From the NCBI GenBank assembly GCA_014801655.1, contig JAAVDT010000020.1:27672-33672 (forward strand): a stretch of 6,001 nt of DNA, read 5' to 3'. This DNA is from Bacteroides sp. (lineage in GTDB: Bacteria > Bacteroidota > Bacteroidia > Bacteroidales > Muribaculaceae). The notes under the pieces were generated by a model. The model ran no database searches. It was given only the letters and a program-made list of their open reading frames with translations, and was not told the DNA's origin. The position numbers were made by a program, and so were the translations under genes. Numbering within the stretch: position 1 is the stretch's first letter; each line of letters begins with the position of its first letter. Below, one piece after another: positions 5,411-6,001 of this stretch.

Positions 5411-6001
5411 TTACTCAGGAAGCACCACAGGTACCCATTTCGGTTCTGCGCTCACCATCAGATCAAGACCATTTGCATAGTCGTGGATCAGCGTGCCTTC
5501 GCCTTCGTCAAATTTCCAATAGGTCACGAGACCCTCTGAGTCGGGAGACACTGAGTAAGCCTGATTATTGACTGCGAGTTCGGCATCAGAGAGAACGCGG
5601 TTCCAGACTCTGACTTCCGACACACAGCCTTTCAACCAGCGGTTGTTGCTATACGAACGTCCGATGTAGAAGTTTGAGTTACCCCAGTTTACAGTACCGT
5701 GATAACCGGTGTTTTTCACAACCTTCTTAGCGCCATTGATATAAACGCAAGCATCGCCGGAGTTGGAGTCGTAAGTCATCGTCAGTCGGGTCCATTCTTT
5801 TGCCTTGAATGACCAGCTCGGGTCTGATACATTTCCACCCGGAGTCACAAACTGAATCTGGTCGATAGGCTCAGAGTCGCCGAGACGATAAAGGAACGAT
5901 CCTTCGATACCAATCAGTGACTGGATACCGGCCTCGCTGCCACCGAATTCATCGATATTAACGAGCATCTGAACGGTCATTGCCGACATGTTGTTGAGAT
6001 A
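5411..6001 (-). CDS. LamG/concanavalin-A-like glycan-binding protein of the PUL (5' end outside window)
   Basis: 196 residues are visible. The frame stays open to the right edge (YLNNMSAMTVQMLVNIDEFGG), so the ATG at 5989 is probably internal and the true start lies outside. The visible part is a LamG_3-type jelly roll: TVQMLVNID, then WTRLTMTYDSNSGDACVYIN, NFYIGRSY, and the diagnostic end CVSEVRVWNRVLSDAEL. The tail YWKFDEGEGTLIHDYANG resembles a LamG start motif and probably completes the sandwich. In related loci such proteins carry an N-terminal lipoprotein signal and DUF1735 domain and act as surface glycan-binding proteins; both would lie beyond the window here. The gene precedes the GH18 enzyme in the operon, pointing to glycan capture for that enzyme. 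Confidence 0.88.
   Translation of the reverse strand, partial: YLNNMSAMTVQMLVNIDEFGGSEAGIQSLIGIEGSFLYRLGDSEPIDQIQFVTPGGNVSDPSWSFKAKEWTRLTMTYDSNSGDACVYINGAKKVVKNTGYHGTVNWGNSNFYIGRSYSNNRWLKGCVSEVRVWNRVLSDAELAVNNQAYSVSPDSEGLVTYWKFDEGEGTLIHDYANGLDLMVSAEPKWVPVVLPE

Overview
The window looks like chromosomal DNA of a Bacteroidota member, most likely order Bacteroidales (gut Bacteroides/Prevotella/Muribaculaceae type). The support is: two promoters of the Bacteroidota form TTTG-N20-TAnnTTTG (before the tRNA and, more loosely, before the four-helix-bundle gene); no clear Shine-Dalgarno sequences; lipoproteins with acidic residues right after the lipobox cysteine; and a DUF1735/GH18/LamG-type polysaccharide utilisation cluster. 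Genus cannot be fixed from sequence reading alone.

Left part (1-884): the 3' end of dapA, a short intergenic stretch with imperfect CTCTAAAC-type repeats, a promoter, tRNA-Arg(TCT) and a bidirectional terminator. This terminator is shared with a convergent minus-strand gene for a small two-helix membrane protein.

Middle (882-2630): a minus-strand SHOCT-domain lipoprotein/membrane protein lies upstream of that small membrane protein and is probably co-transcribed with it. Its start codon sits in three tandem 8-bp ATATGAAA repeats that create two start-stop mini-ORFs. Divergent from it is a plus-strand four-helix-bundle protein of the S23/IVP/Avd superfamily with the 'suffix' extension.

Right after the four-helix-bundle stop codon (2637-2770) is the most striking element of the window. 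Seven TAAGGTC-like heptamers at 10-11 bp spacing run into six exact inverted copies (GACCTTA) at exactly 10 bp spacing. Six of the seven left copies pair in register with the six right copies around a perfect 12-bp palindrome. It is neither a CRISPR array nor an ordinary terminator, and with the adjacent gene it is the best candidate here for an undescribed protein-plus-nucleic-acid unit.

Right part (2868-6001): the distal end of a minus-strand polysaccharide utilisation operon. In transcription order it holds a LamG-fold surface protein (5' end outside the window), a DUF1735-GH18 endo-beta-N-acetylglucosaminidase-like lipoprotein and an Ig-like lipoprotein with a CDDDD surface-export signal. 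Gaps are about 35 bp. The layout resembles the B. thetaiotaomicron BT_3987-type N-glycan loci, so binding and cleavage of host or dietary N-glycans is the likely role. The expected SusC/SusD genes would lie beyond the right edge.
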